Assembly: GCA_016928235.1 (NCBI GenBank) | Contig: JAFGLD010000149.1 | Coordinates: forward strand, 1 to 37,440 | Direction of reading: 5' to 3' | DNA: 37,440 nt | From: Anaerolineae bacterium | GTDB taxonomy: Bacteria; Chloroflexota; Anaerolineae; Aggregatilineales; UBA3940 | Shown: in pieces, positions 8,029-16,207 of the stretch | Layout of the letters: each line of letters opens with the position of its first letter | How positions within the stretch are numbered: the first letter of the stretch is position 1 | The notes under the pieces: model-generated | Told to the model about the DNA's origin: nothing | Seen by the model: only the letters and a program-made list of their open reading frames with translations | The model's database searches: none | Position numbers and translations under genes: made by a program

Positions 8029-8493
8029 TGAGGTGTCCAGGGTTATATCTTGTATCAGTAGAACTTAAGATGTAGCAATACTCTCGCCACTTGACCTGCT
8101 CACGATCATTATAGCCGATTTTGAGGGAGAGGCTATGCTTGTCGATGACATATTGCAGCCAGGAGATGGCATTCGCGAGGACTGAATTATGCGTAAAACA
8201 TAAGGGATAAATGAAGGGGCATTATGGTAGGCTTACAGGATGATTACAGTTGCCCTTTGAACAATCTACCACTCCCACACAGTTGAAATACACCCGAAAA
8301 GTGGAAGCCGGGTTGGGCATTGTCAGGCTTTGGTCAGAAGAGGATATCAACCAAACAGTTGATATCCATTCATCCGTTCGCATTATTATAAAATCAACTC
8401 TTCTCGCCCACGAAATCCAACCTTTCAGTGGTTCATTTTTCCTCGAACATCCAGCATACTGTATCCAGAGTACTGTTCATGGAGGAAACAGAT
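8029..8493. other. Divergent intergenic region between recombinase and ABC exporter
   Basis: This 465-base region holds a minus-strand TATAAT at 8108-8113 without a good -35 box, a perfect 10+6+10 inverted repeat at 8342-8367, and a weak promoter overlapping that repeat that reads toward the ABC genes. An ORF inside it reading rightward from 8250 has no family features and runs into the ABC gene in another frame, so I do not call it. Confidence 0.5.
8342..8367. promoter_or_regulatory. Perfect palindrome, candidate operator of the ABC exporter
   Basis: GGATATCAAC (8342-8351) and its exact reverse complement GTTGATATCC (8358-8367) flank a six-base centre. The right arm contains TTGATA (8359-8364), which pairs with TATTAT (8384-8389) at a 19-base spacing. 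A dimeric repressor bound here would cover the -35 box of the ABC genes. Binding is inferred; the symmetry is seen. Confidence 0.5.
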
Positions 8494-9405
8494 ATGGAAA
8501 CGGTATGTCAGATCGAACACCTATGCAAGGCCTACGGTTCAACCATAGCCGTGAATGACATCTCGTTGGATGTACAACGGGGCGAGATTTTCGGCATTGT
8601 TGGACCGAATGGCGCAGGAAAAACGACGATGGTTGAATGCGTAATGGGCCTGCGCCGACCGGACACCGGCACAATGCGTGTATTGGGTCTCGACCCGCAC
8701 AGGCAAGGCTACGAACTACGTCAGCGGATCGGCATTCAGCTTCAACAAGCAGCGATCCCTGATCGCATCAAGGTGTGGGAAGCAATCGACCTGTTTGCCG
8801 CGTTTTACCAACACCCGGCAGACTGGAACAAACTTCTGGAACAATGGGGGTTGGCGGACAAACGCAAGGCATCCTTTGCCAGCCTGTCCGGCGGCCAACG
8901 TCAGCGTTTGTTTATTGCGCTGGCATTGATCAACAACCCGGAGCTTGTCATCCTTGACGAGCTAACCACCGGGCTTGACCCACAGGCGCGTCGAGCCACC
9001 TGGGATCTGGTGCGCGCTATCCGCGAACGAGGGACTACGGTTGTTTTGGTCACCCATTTCATGGATGAGGCTGAACGGTTGTGTGATCGGGTAGCGATCA
9101 TCGACCAGGGGCAGATTGTGGCGCTCGATACCCCTCACCAGTTGGTTGGAAAGTTGGCTATGGGGACACGAGTCCGGTTCACGCCGGGAAACGGGTTCGA
9201 CCCGGTATCGCTGAAAGACACGCAGGGCGTTACGAGTGTCAGCCGTGAGGGAAGCGAAGTCATCGTTTCCGGCAGTGGACCACTGATGGCTCACGTGGCG
9301 GCGGCACTGGCCGATCACAACCTTGCCCCTTCCGACCTGCGCACCGAGCAGGCCACGCTCGAAGATGTTTTCCTGGCCCTGACAGGCCGCCAGATTCGCG
9401 ATTAG
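8494..9405 (+). CDS. ABC-2 type exporter, ATP-binding subunit
   Basis: A 303-residue ATPase of the DrrA/CcmA-like drug and lipid exporter family. Walker A is GPNGAGKTT at 37-45, the signature is LSGGQRQR, Walker B is LVILDELTTGLDP, and the H-loop is VTHFMDEAERL. The last 80 residues form the DUF4162-like domain typical of these exporters. I chose the ATG at 8494 because GGAGG (8481-8485) precedes it by eight bases; an ATG at 8479 overlaps that site and is less likely. The permease gene follows after 12 bases, then a sensor kinase and regulator. The substrate cannot be read from sequence; the two-component pair suggests response to a membrane-active compound. Confidence 0.95.
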   Translation: METVCQIEHLCKAYGSTIAVNDISLDVQRGEIFGIVGPNGAGKTTMVECVMGLRRPDTGTMRVLGLDPHRQGYELRQRIGIQLQQAAIPDRIKVWEAIDLFAAFYQHPADWNKLLEQWGLADKRKASFASLSGGQRQRLFIALALINNPELVILDELTTGLDPQARRATWDLVRAIRERGTTVVLVTHFMDEAERLCDRVAIIDQGQIVALDTPHQLVGKLAMGTRVRFTPGNGFDPVSLKDTQGVTSVSREGSEVIVSGSGPLMAHVAAALADHNLAPSDLRTEQATLEDVFLALTGRQIRD

Positions 9406-9417
9406 GAGAGTGATACC

Positions 9418-10155
9418 ATGCGTGCCCTATTCAAAATGACCTGGGTTGAGTTTAAGCTGTTCTTGCGTGAGCCGATCGGGGCGTTCTTCACCCTGATCTT
9501 CCCATTAATGTTGCTGTTCATATTCGGCAGCATATTTGGTAATGAGCCAAGCGAGCTCATGGGCGGTCTCGGCTCAGTAGATGTCTCGACGCCTGCCTAC
9601 ATCGCCATGATCATCGGCACAGTGGGTTTGATGAGTGGCCCGATCTCACTGGTAGTCTACCGCGAGCAGGGCATCCTGCGGCGATTCCGCGCCGCGCCGC
9701 TGCGCCCGGTGACGATCATCGGCGCACAGGTTATCATCTATTTTTTGATGACCCTATTGGGGGTAGTTTTGCTGGTAGTCGCCGCCCACTTGGTCTACCA
9801 TGTCCGGTTACCGGAAGCGCCACTGGCGGTATTTGCTGCCTTCTGTTTGAGCCTGGCAAGCTTCCTGGCAGCCGGGTTTGTGCTGGCATCTTTGATGCCC
9901 ACTGCACGGACCACACAAGTCGTAGCAATGGCCATCTTTTACCCGATGCTGTTCTTGAGCGGCGCAGCCGGGCCGCGCCAGATCATGCCGGAGACGGTTC
10001 AAAAAGTCTCGGAGTTCCTGCCGCTGACCCATGTCAACATCCTGATCGGCGATCTGTGGTTCGGTGAGGGTTGGAGCCTGGTCTCGGTAGCCGTGCTGGT
10101 CGGAATGCTGGTGATAGGCGGAACTGTCGCCTCGCGAACGTTTCGATGGGAGTGA
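9418..10155 (+). CDS. ABC-2 type exporter, permease subunit
   Basis: A 245-residue integral membrane protein with about six hydrophobic helices and the ABC2_membrane pattern: an N-terminal cytosolic stretch (FKLFLREPIGAFF), a helix rich in LMLLFIFGSIFG, then the conserved YREQGILRRFRAAPL segment and a late LPLTHVNILIGDLW motif. It pairs with the ATPase encoded 12 bases upstream; GGAGAG before the ATG is a good ribosome binding site. A dimer of each subunit would form the exporter in the cytoplasmic membrane. Its length is normal for the family. Confidence 0.93.
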   Translation: MRALFKMTWVEFKLFLREPIGAFFTLIFPLMLLFIFGSIFGNEPSELMGGLGSVDVSTPAYIAMIIGTVGLMSGPISLVVYREQGILRRFRAAPLRPVTIIGAQVIIYFLMTLLGVVLLVVAAHLVYHVRLPEAPLAVFAAFCLSLASFLAAGFVLASLMPTARTTQVVAMAIFYPMLFLSGAAGPRQIMPETVQKVSEFLPLTHVNILIGDLWFGEGWSLVSVAVLVGMLVIGGTVASRTFRWE

Positions 10156-10224
10156 GACAAGGGTGCTCGTTTTTTGGCTGTTGGCGATCCGCAGCCGGAA
10201 GATCGCGGGTCACATCCGGCGGGA

Positions 10225-10253
10225 TTGCAAAAAACTTCATTATCGAGTATCAA
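10225..10253 (+). promoter_or_regulatory. Candidate promoter of the sensor kinase/regulator pair
   Basis: TTGCAA (10225-10230) and TATCAA (10248-10253) are 17 bases apart and lead into a leader of about 90 bases before the sensor kinase. This would let the two-component genes be expressed apart from the transporter genes. Confidence 0.45.
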
Positions 10254-10282
10254 AGCATTTCGGGAAGATTGCACTGAGAAGC

Positions 10283-10312
10283 GCAAGGGGATAGCGAAAA
10301 CGGTCCCCTTGC
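10283..10312 (+). other. Hairpin in the leader of the sensor kinase
   Basis: A nine-base perfect stem, GCAAGGGGA (10283-10291) with TCCCCTTGC (10304-10312), encloses a 12-base loop. No T-run follows, so it is not a standard terminator; it could stabilise the mRNA end of the ABC genes or act as a leader structure. Confidence 0.4.
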
Positions 10313-10351
10313 CAAACTCGACTTATTCGTGTCGTTGAAACGTAAACTGAA

Positions 10352-11623
10352 ATGATTAACCACAACTCTGATGTCCATCCGCGTCGCCTCAATTTCTCTC
10401 ACTGGTTGTGGGTCTGGCATATATTGATGTACATTGGACTGGGCATCTCGGTCTATTATGGCCTTGTTCTGAGACCCCATCTCGGCCTCGATCGCCTACA
10501 GATCCTGATCTTCTCACTGTTGTTGGCAGTCTGGTATGCAATTTACATCATACTCAATCATGCGTTTTTCGAGCGCAAATCGCCACTTCTGCTGGTGTAC
10601 TTCGCTGTTGGTTGGTTTATCTGGTTTCGGCTGGCCCAACTCGAAATCATGTACTTGCTGCTCCTGGTAGGTCTTTACCCGCAAATTTACAGTCTACCGT
10701 CACTACGCTGGAAGATCATCGGCGGGGTGGTTCTGACGGCTCTGGCGACCCGGCTTCAGATCGTCGAAGTGGGCTATCTTCCGTGGTGGTATTTCATTAT
10801 TATAGGGATGACAACAATCGCCTCTATTTTGTTGGCCGTTTTCATCCATGCCATCATCGATCAAAACCAGGAGCGTCAGCGGCTGATCGAGGAGCTTCAG
10901 GATGCGCGCGATCATCTCGCCAGGACGGAGCGGCAGGCCGGCATCCTGGAAGAGCGCCAACGATTAGCCCACGAGATCCACGACACATTGGCGCAGGGCT
11001 TCACAAGCATCATCATGCACCTGGAGACCATCGAAGCTGTCTTGGGTTCCGATCTTGCAGCTGCGCAAAAGCACATCGAACGGGCACGCATCGCTGCCCG
11101 CGAGAGCCTGGCCGATGCCCGCAGGATGGTATGGGCCCTACAACCCGAATCGCTGGAGCGCGCCTCACTGGTCGAGGCAATTGGGCGGCTCATCGACCGT
11201 TGGTCGGAAGAGAGCAGCATCAGGGCCGGGGTAACCATCACAGGCCTGGCGCACCCACTACCTCCAGAGATAGAGGTAACGCTGCTCCGGGCCGCGCAAG
11301 AGGCATTGGCGAACATCCGTAAACACGCTCAGGCACACGAAGTCACATTAACGCTTTCATATATGGATGATCTGGTGGCGCTGGATGTGCATGACGATGG
11401 GCAGGGGTTCGCTCCCGAACTCGCACAGGCACAACCTAACGATGGTCATACGGGCGGCTTTGGCCTGCGTTCGATGCGCGAACGTGTCGAGGCGCTTGGT
11501 GGGACGTTTTCCGTCGAGAGCGCATCCGGGGAGGGCGCAACCGTGGCAATTTCGCTGCCGGTGTTTTCCGACGCTTCTCAGGAACCTGGTCAGATCGTTG
11601 TGTTGCAGGAGGATGGTCAATGA
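10352..11623 (+). CDS. DesK/LiaS-like sensor histidine kinase
   Basis: A 423-residue membrane histidine kinase. The first 180 residues hold about five hydrophobic helices without a large outside loop, the layout of DesK-type kinases that sense the membrane itself. A coiled linker (IEELQDARDHLARTERQ) leads to the HisKA_3 dimerisation domain with the phosphoacceptor histidine in RLAHEIHDTLAQGF. The ATP-binding domain has the N box (ALANIRKHA), G1 (VHDDGQGF) and G2 (GGFGLRSMRERV) motifs. The stop overlaps the start of the next gene by ATGA, so the two are co-translated. Together with the upstream exporter this forms a common sense-and-export module; the signal is unknown. Confidence 0.95.
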   Translation: MINHNSDVHPRRLNFSHWLWVWHILMYIGLGISVYYGLVLRPHLGLDRLQILIFSLLLAVWYAIYIILNHAFFERKSPLLLVYFAVGWFIWFRLAQLEIMYLLLLVGLYPQIYSLPSLRWKIIGGVVLTALATRLQIVEVGYLPWWYFIIIGMTTIASILLAVFIHAIIDQNQERQRLIEELQDARDHLARTERQAGILEERQRLAHEIHDTLAQGFTSIIMHLETIEAVLGSDLAAAQKHIERARIAARESLADARRMVWALQPESLERASLVEAIGRLIDRWSEESSIRAGVTITGLAHPLPPEIEVTLLRAAQEALANIRKHAQAHEVTLTLSYMDDLVALDVHDDGQGFAPELAQAQPNDGHTGGFGLRSMRERVEALGGTFSVESASGEGATVAISLPVFSDASQEPGQIVVLQEDGQ

Positions 11624-12249
11624 ATCGCATCAGGCTGCTCATTGTCGATGATCACGAAGTGGTCCGAGCAGGCTTGCAGGGCATGTTGGCCAGCCGGCCC
11701 GATTTGGATGTGATCGGTGAGGCTACCGATGGGCTGGAAGCCGTCGAGCTGGCCCGAACACTGCACCCCGACGTCATTTTGATGGATTTGCGGATGCCGC
11801 GCATGAACGGCGTCGAGGCAATCGAACATATCCGGGCCGAGCAACCGGAAGCACACATCCTCGTCCTGACCACCTACGATACCGACGCCGATATCTTGCC
11901 CGCCGTCGAGGCCGGCGCGACCGGCTACTTGCTCAAAGACACACCCCGCGACGATTTGTTCAAAGCTATCCGGGCAGCCGCCCGTGGCGAGGCTGTACTG
12001 ACTCCATCGATTGCCGCGCGGCTGATGGGGCACATGCGCGCCCCTGCCCAAGAATCGCTCAGCGAGCGTGAGATCGAGGTCCTGATGCTGGTGGCACGCG
12101 GCGCGAGCAACCGCGAGATTGCCCAAACATTACACATCAGCGAAGCTACCGTGAAATCGCACCTGGTGCACATTTTTGGAAAACTGGGTGTCTCGGATCG
12201 AACGGCAGCTGTTACGACAGGGTTGGAGCGTGGCATCATCCGGCTTTAG
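11620..12249 (+). CDS. NarL/LuxR-type response regulator
   Basis: A 209-residue regulator and partner of the kinase encoded by the overlapping upstream gene. The receiver domain has D10/D11 (IVDDHEVV), phosphoacceptor D56 (VILMDLRMP), the switch threonine in LTTYDTD and the lysine in LLKDTPRDDL. The C-terminal GerE helix-turn-helix (about 144-205) shows the full pattern LSEREIEVLMLVARGASNRE followed by IAQTLHISEATVKSHL. Its likely targets are the exporter promoter with the palindrome at 8342 and its own promoter, but this is inference from position. Confidence 0.95.
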   Translation: MNRIRLLIVDDHEVVRAGLQGMLASRPDLDVIGEATDGLEAVELARTLHPDVILMDLRMPRMNGVEAIEHIRAEQPEAHILVLTTYDTDADILPAVEAGATGYLLKDTPRDDLFKAIRAAARGEAVLTPSIAARLMGHMRAPAQESLSEREIEVLMLVARGASNREIAQTLHISEATVKSHLVHIFGKLGVSDRTAAVTTGLERGIIRL

Positions 12250-12559
12250 ATCCGTTGTTTGATGTAGTAATTGATAACAACACTTATCACTTATAATCAA
12301 CCGGGTGGCAAAAACTGCATCGAGATCACACCAACACCCCAGATCTCCGATCTGGGGTGTTGGTGTCGTGTATCGCACTCGACAAGTGTCGATGTCTTGC
12401 TTGTGGGATCGGTGATTGTTGCGGTCACAGTCTCCATCACAACCATCCTGCGATTTGTTGCTGCCCTATATGCCTCGCCCGTTGCCATGACCAGCGCGAG
12501 GCCCCCCTGCCATCCAGCATTGCATCGGCCTGCTCCTGTGCCGCGGTATGGTGATCAAT
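12250..12559. other. Convergent intergenic region with long hairpin
   Basis: This 310-base region between the ends of the response regulator and priA contains the hairpin at 12328-12366 and nothing else that I can support. A 63-codon minus-strand ORF from 12488 runs through the hairpin and has no family features. Confidence 0.5.
12328..12366. terminator. Perfect 18-bp hairpin between convergent genes
   Basis: The arms 12328-12345 and 12349-12366 are exact reverse complements of 18 bases around a three-base loop (TCC). No T-run follows on either strand, so it is not a canonical rho-independent terminator, but its place between two converging genes suggests a two-way transcription block. Such a symmetric structure could also be a protein-binding site. 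Confidence 0.6.
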
Positions 12560-15124
12560 CTAAAGAATCGAGACCGGATCGATATCAATGTGCAGCAGGT
12601 GAGAAGATCGCAAGCCTGACAGCAGTGCTGACGGCGCTGGACCACGGACCAGGATATGCCATCGATATAGCCCTTCCCGTCGAGGGTAAAAGCAGGGTGC
12701 CGGCCCGATCAACGAGGTGCCAGCGAGTTTTCCGGCCACAATGCGCTCGCTCAGAAGAGCGTGCAATCGCCCGGCTTCCTGTTGGGCTCGCTCGGCACTC
12801 TCGGCCCGGACGATCAGCCTGGCCAATCGGGCATAAGGGGGATAGCCTATCTTCTGGCGATAAGCCATTTCTTGGGCGTAGAAAGCATGAAAGTTGTGTT
12901 CGGCGGCGGTCTGAATGGCATAGTGATCGGGAGAATAGGTTTGGAGGATGACCTTGCCGCCCAACAAGCCTCGTCCGGCTCGCCCGGCAACCTGGGTCAG
13001 GAGCTGGAATGTCCGCTCCCCACTGCGATAATCCGGCAGATAGATCGCTGTGTCGGCGCTGATCACGCCAACCAGGGTCACCATTGGTAGATCGAGCCCC
13101 TTAGCCACCATCTGTGTCCCGATCAGGATGTTGGCTTGGTGATTAGCAAATTGCTGGAGGATTAACGTATGGGCATCTCTCTCCGTCGTCGTGTCCCGAT
13201 CCCATCTCAGCACCTGAGCTTCTGGAAAAAGCGCGTGTACCTCCTGCTCAACGCGCTCGGTGCCGCCGCCGAAAAAACGGATATGTTGTGAGCCGCAGGC
13301 CGGGCATGCTTCAGGGTGCCGGATGCGATGATTGCATTGGTGGCATACCAGGAAGCCCTGTTCTACTTGTCGATCGTCTCGATAGGTATGCCAGGTCAGC
13401 GGAATATCGCATTGGGGGCAAAGCAGAACATGCCCACAAGATCGGCAAAAGACATAGGTTGCCGTTCCGCGCCGATTTAAGAACAGGATAGCTTGCCGGT
13501 TGTGTTTCAGGATATCTTCCAGCGCCTCTGTCAAGGCCCGGCTGAAGATCGAGCGGTTGCCGGCTTGCAGCTCCTGCCTCATGTCGATCACCTCTACCGG
13601 TGGGAGATCGATCATGACCGCCTCGTCAGGATCGTCGGGCAGGTGGCTGTAGTTCGTCCGGTCGATGTGAAAATAGATCGCTTGCAACTCGATGGCGCGC
13701 CGATGCCCCATGATGCGGGCCGGAAGAGACAGCAGCTTAAGGTCTTCCTGTATACCTTCGGTATAGGTGACGATATCGGGCGTTGCGCTACCCATGATCA
13801 CCAGTCCTCTTTGCAGCCGTACCAGCTCGATGGCTGTTGGGAGCGTGTGGTAATAGGGCGGCGAAACGGGTGGTGATTGCTTGTAACTGTCGTCGTGACA
13901 TTCATCGATTACGATCAGGCCGAGAGTGCGCAGAGGCGCAAACAGTGCCGACCGGGGCCCAACGATGAGGTCGTATTGGCCACTGTATGCCCGCCGCCAG
14001 GTGTCGTAACGCTCGCCCTCGGAAAGCCGGCTGTGGATCAAACCCATCCGGCCGGGAAAGCGTGCTCCAAAGCGTCGAACTGTTTGCGGGGTTAACGCGA
14101 TCTCCGGCACCAGCACGATGGCGCTGCGGCCCTGAGCCAGCACGCGCTCGACGGCGCGGAGGTAAAGCTCTGTTTTCCCTGATCCGGTGACACCGTGCAG
14201 CAAGATCGGCTGAGGGGGATTTTCGTCATCGAGGGCTTGCTCGATATTCTCCCAGGCAGCCTCCTGATCGCGAGTCAGGCGAGGCGGCACGTCAGGGACA
14301 AACGTCATATCCTTTAATGGATCACGCCAGACTTCTTCCTGACGCAACATTATCCAATCGTCTTCGGCCAAAGCTTTCAGGTCGGTCAGCTTGCTCCCTG
14401 CCACCGCAGTGTACACCTGCTTAACTTCGACCGGTCCCCGTGCCTGTGCCAGCATTCGCACGATGCCTGCACGCCGCTCCGCCGCGGCATATCGGACGCT
14501 TCCGGGTGAGAGATCCTCGAAAAGTTGCGTGATGACCTCATCGATCTCGTCCGGCGGCACAACCAGCTCGGCGAGGCGTACCTGTCTGGGATGAATAGAT
14601 GGTGGATCGAGCACCGGCTCACGCAGCAGCAGGCCGCGCTCGGTCAGTTGGCGGACTGCCCCCTGCCAGTCGCGTCGAGGCATCGACCGCGCAATCTGGC
14701 GACCCCGCAGTGGCCCACGCCGGGCTAACAGCTTGAGCAAACGTGACTGTGTTTCTGAGACTGCCTCGATCTGCAACGGATCGATGACCGGTACAACCTG
14801 CACATCACCACGTTTCGATAGGCCGGGAGGGATAAACAACCGCAGACAATCGGGTAGTGAAGCCAGGTAAGTCTCGCTGAGCCAGTGTGCCAGATCCAGA
14901 TGTGCCTGGCAAACAACGGGGCGGCGCTCAACCAACCGCAGGATAGGACGGGTGTTTTTGACAGCCGCCCGTAGCGTAAATCCGACAATGACTCCCTGAG
15001 CTTTCTGGGCACCGAATTGCACCTCAACCAGATGCCCGATCTCCAGACGCCCGGCCAACTCGGCAGGAATGTGATAGTGAAAGATATCTTCTACAGGAAG
15101 ATTGACAACGACTTCAGCGTACAT
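12560..15124 (-). CDS. priA: Primosomal protein N', replication restart helicase
   Basis: PriA, the 3'-to-5' DNA helicase that reloads the replisome at stalled forks, 854 residues here. The N-terminal DNA-binding region opens with MYAEVVVNLPVEDIFHYHIP. Walker A is GVTGSGKT at 311-318, Walker B is DECH at 407-410 (VIDECHDDSYKQ), where most PriA proteins have DEEH, and SATP follows. Zinc-binding cysteine pairs are visible in CRSCG, CPQC, CHQC and CPACGS, and the late motif QVAGRAGRG is intact. An extra Pro-rich segment (SPPVSPPYYH) follows DECH. The ATG at 15124 matches the family start; the frame is open 37 codons further upstream but with unlike sequence. Between its end and the converging regulator lies a long hairpin. 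Confidence 0.96.
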   Translation of the reverse strand: MYAEVVVNLPVEDIFHYHIPAELAGRLEIGHLVEVQFGAQKAQGVIVGFTLRAAVKNTRPILRLVERRPVVCQAHLDLAHWLSETYLASLPDCLRLFIPPGLSKRGDVQVVPVIDPLQIEAVSETQSRLLKLLARRGPLRGRQIARSMPRRDWQGAVRQLTERGLLLREPVLDPPSIHPRQVRLAELVVPPDEIDEVITQLFEDLSPGSVRYAAAERRAGIVRMLAQARGPVEVKQVYTAVAGSKLTDLKALAEDDWIMLRQEEVWRDPLKDMTFVPDVPPRLTRDQEAAWENIEQALDDENPPQPILLHGVTGSGKTELYLRAVERVLAQGRSAIVLVPEIALTPQTVRRFGARFPGRMGLIHSRLSEGERYDTWRRAYSGQYDLIVGPRSALFAPLRTLGLIVIDECHDDSYKQSPPVSPPYYHTLPTAIELVRLQRGLVIMGSATPDIVTYTEGIQEDLKLLSLPARIMGHRRAIELQAIYFHIDRTNYSHLPDDPDEAVMIDLPPVEVIDMRQELQAGNRSIFSRALTEALEDILKHNRQAILFLNRRGTATYVFCRSCGHVLLCPQCDIPLTWHTYRDDRQVEQGFLVCHQCNHRIRHPEACPACGSQHIRFFGGGTERVEQEVHALFPEAQVLRWDRDTTTERDAHTLILQQFANHQANILIGTQMVAKGLDLPMVTLVGVISADTAIYLPDYRSGERTFQLLTQVAGRAGRGLLGGKVILQTYSPDHYAIQTAAEHNFHAFYAQEMAYRQKIGYPPYARLARLIVRAESAERAQQEAGRLHALLSERIVAGKLAGTSLIGPAPCFYPRREGLYRWHILVRGPAPSALLSGLRSSHLLHIDIDPVSIL

Positions 15125-15347
15125 GGTTTTCCATCGGATAAATGGTGCTCCGGATGACAATCGTAGTGTAACACAGAGGAACCCGTTCGTGGCGTGTTTA
15201 TGTACCCGGCTCCTTATGTTGTTCGGCGACGGCAATTCTCGATCGAACTTTCCGCGCCAGGGCCGTGTACAGTTTCATGGCATATATCTCCATTGTCAAA
15301 GGCCAACCAACGGCCTGAAGTTCTCGAAGCGGATAGGAGGTCCCCTC

Positions 15348-16103
15348 ATGTTCGAGTACGATGATATTACTGTTTTCATTTTGGAGCGTGATATCTATGC
15401 CCGGCAAGCTATTATCAGCTACCTGGGGTGGGATCGGCGCACGCGAGTCATCGGTCAGGCCAGTACGCTTCACGAGATGCTCTCGCCGGCGGCTGCCAAC
15501 TATCCGCAAGCTCCTCCGGATGTTGTCACGTTAGATACAGGTTTAACCTCAACCGTAGAGAAACTTGAAGAATATATCCGGCTTATCCTGAGCAAAATGC
15601 CAAAAACAAGCATCATTTGTCTGGCCCATCATCCCGATCCTGCGATGGCAGCCTCTGCCGCGCACTTAAGGGCGCGTGGCTACCTGGCGCGCACCGAAGT
15701 AGGTGTGGCGATTGCACCGGCGATATGCTTTACATACGAGCATTACTTCGTTGTCACCCGCGATGTTGCCTCGATGCTCCCCAGCGAATTCAATGACTCT
15801 ATACGTGTCGATGTCTTGCCTGAGCGTCGCAGATATCCCAATCTGACCCAGCGACTTGAACAGGCCTTGTTTCTGTGTGTCATCGAAGGACTACCGGCCG
15901 AAGTTGCAGCCGAGGAAATGGGAGTTAGCACCAGCACGGTTCGTAGCTATATCAAACAGGTGTACCGCATCCTGGAAGCAAGTGATGACGAGTCTTACCC
16001 GATTGCCATGTCGCCTGCCGAGAGAGCTTTCGTGCGCTACAGCGCCCTGGACGATCGTGATTACTTTCCGCGCTCGCCATCACCCATGAAATCTGTAGCT
16101 TAG
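15348..16103 (+). CDS. Atypical response-regulator-like protein with LuxR-type HTH
   Basis: A 251-residue protein with a receiver-like N-terminus and a C-terminal helix-turn-helix. An aspartate sits where the phosphoacceptor belongs (D63 in VVTLDTGL), but the acidic pocket is changed (ERD at 13-15 in place of the usual DD) and the lysine position looks like R115 (YLARTEVG). The region about 165-212 fits a LuxR/GerE-type helix-turn-helix, with EVAAEEMGVSTSTVRSYIKQ. A further 40 residues follow that match nothing I know. AGGAGG at 15335-15340 precedes the ATG by seven bases, which decides this start over a longer open frame. It is a single gene, divergent from priA, with no kinase beside it. 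Confidence 0.75.
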   Translation: MFEYDDITVFILERDIYARQAIISYLGWDRRTRVIGQASTLHEMLSPAAANYPQAPPDVVTLDTGLTSTVEKLEEYIRLILSKMPKTSIICLAHHPDPAMAASAAHLRARGYLARTEVGVAIAPAICFTYEHYFVVTRDVASMLPSEFNDSIRVDVLPERRRYPNLTQRLEQALFLCVIEGLPAEVAAEEMGVSTSTVRSYIKQVYRILEASDDESYPIAMSPAERAFVRYSALDDRDYFPRSPSPMKSVA

Positions 16104-16207
16104 GGTGTGTTTGTCATTTTATACGGATAGCTAATGTCTCCAGGATTCTGGCCCGGCATGTCCAGAGGTGATTAGCACTTGGGCATCATCCACAAATGGC
16201 AGGACGC

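Noticed and set aside
8250..8558. 102-codon plus-strand ORF before the ABC gene
   Set aside because: It covers the palindrome and promoter, overlaps the ABC gene in another frame and has no family features.
10408..11322. 304-codon plus-strand ORF inside the sensor kinase gene
   Set aside because: It is in another frame of a clear histidine kinase, is rich in Arg/Gly/His as expected for a GC-rich shadow, and shows no domain.
12297..12488. 63-codon minus-strand ORF behind priA
   Set aside because: It reads through the perfect 18-bp hairpin and has no recognisable feature.
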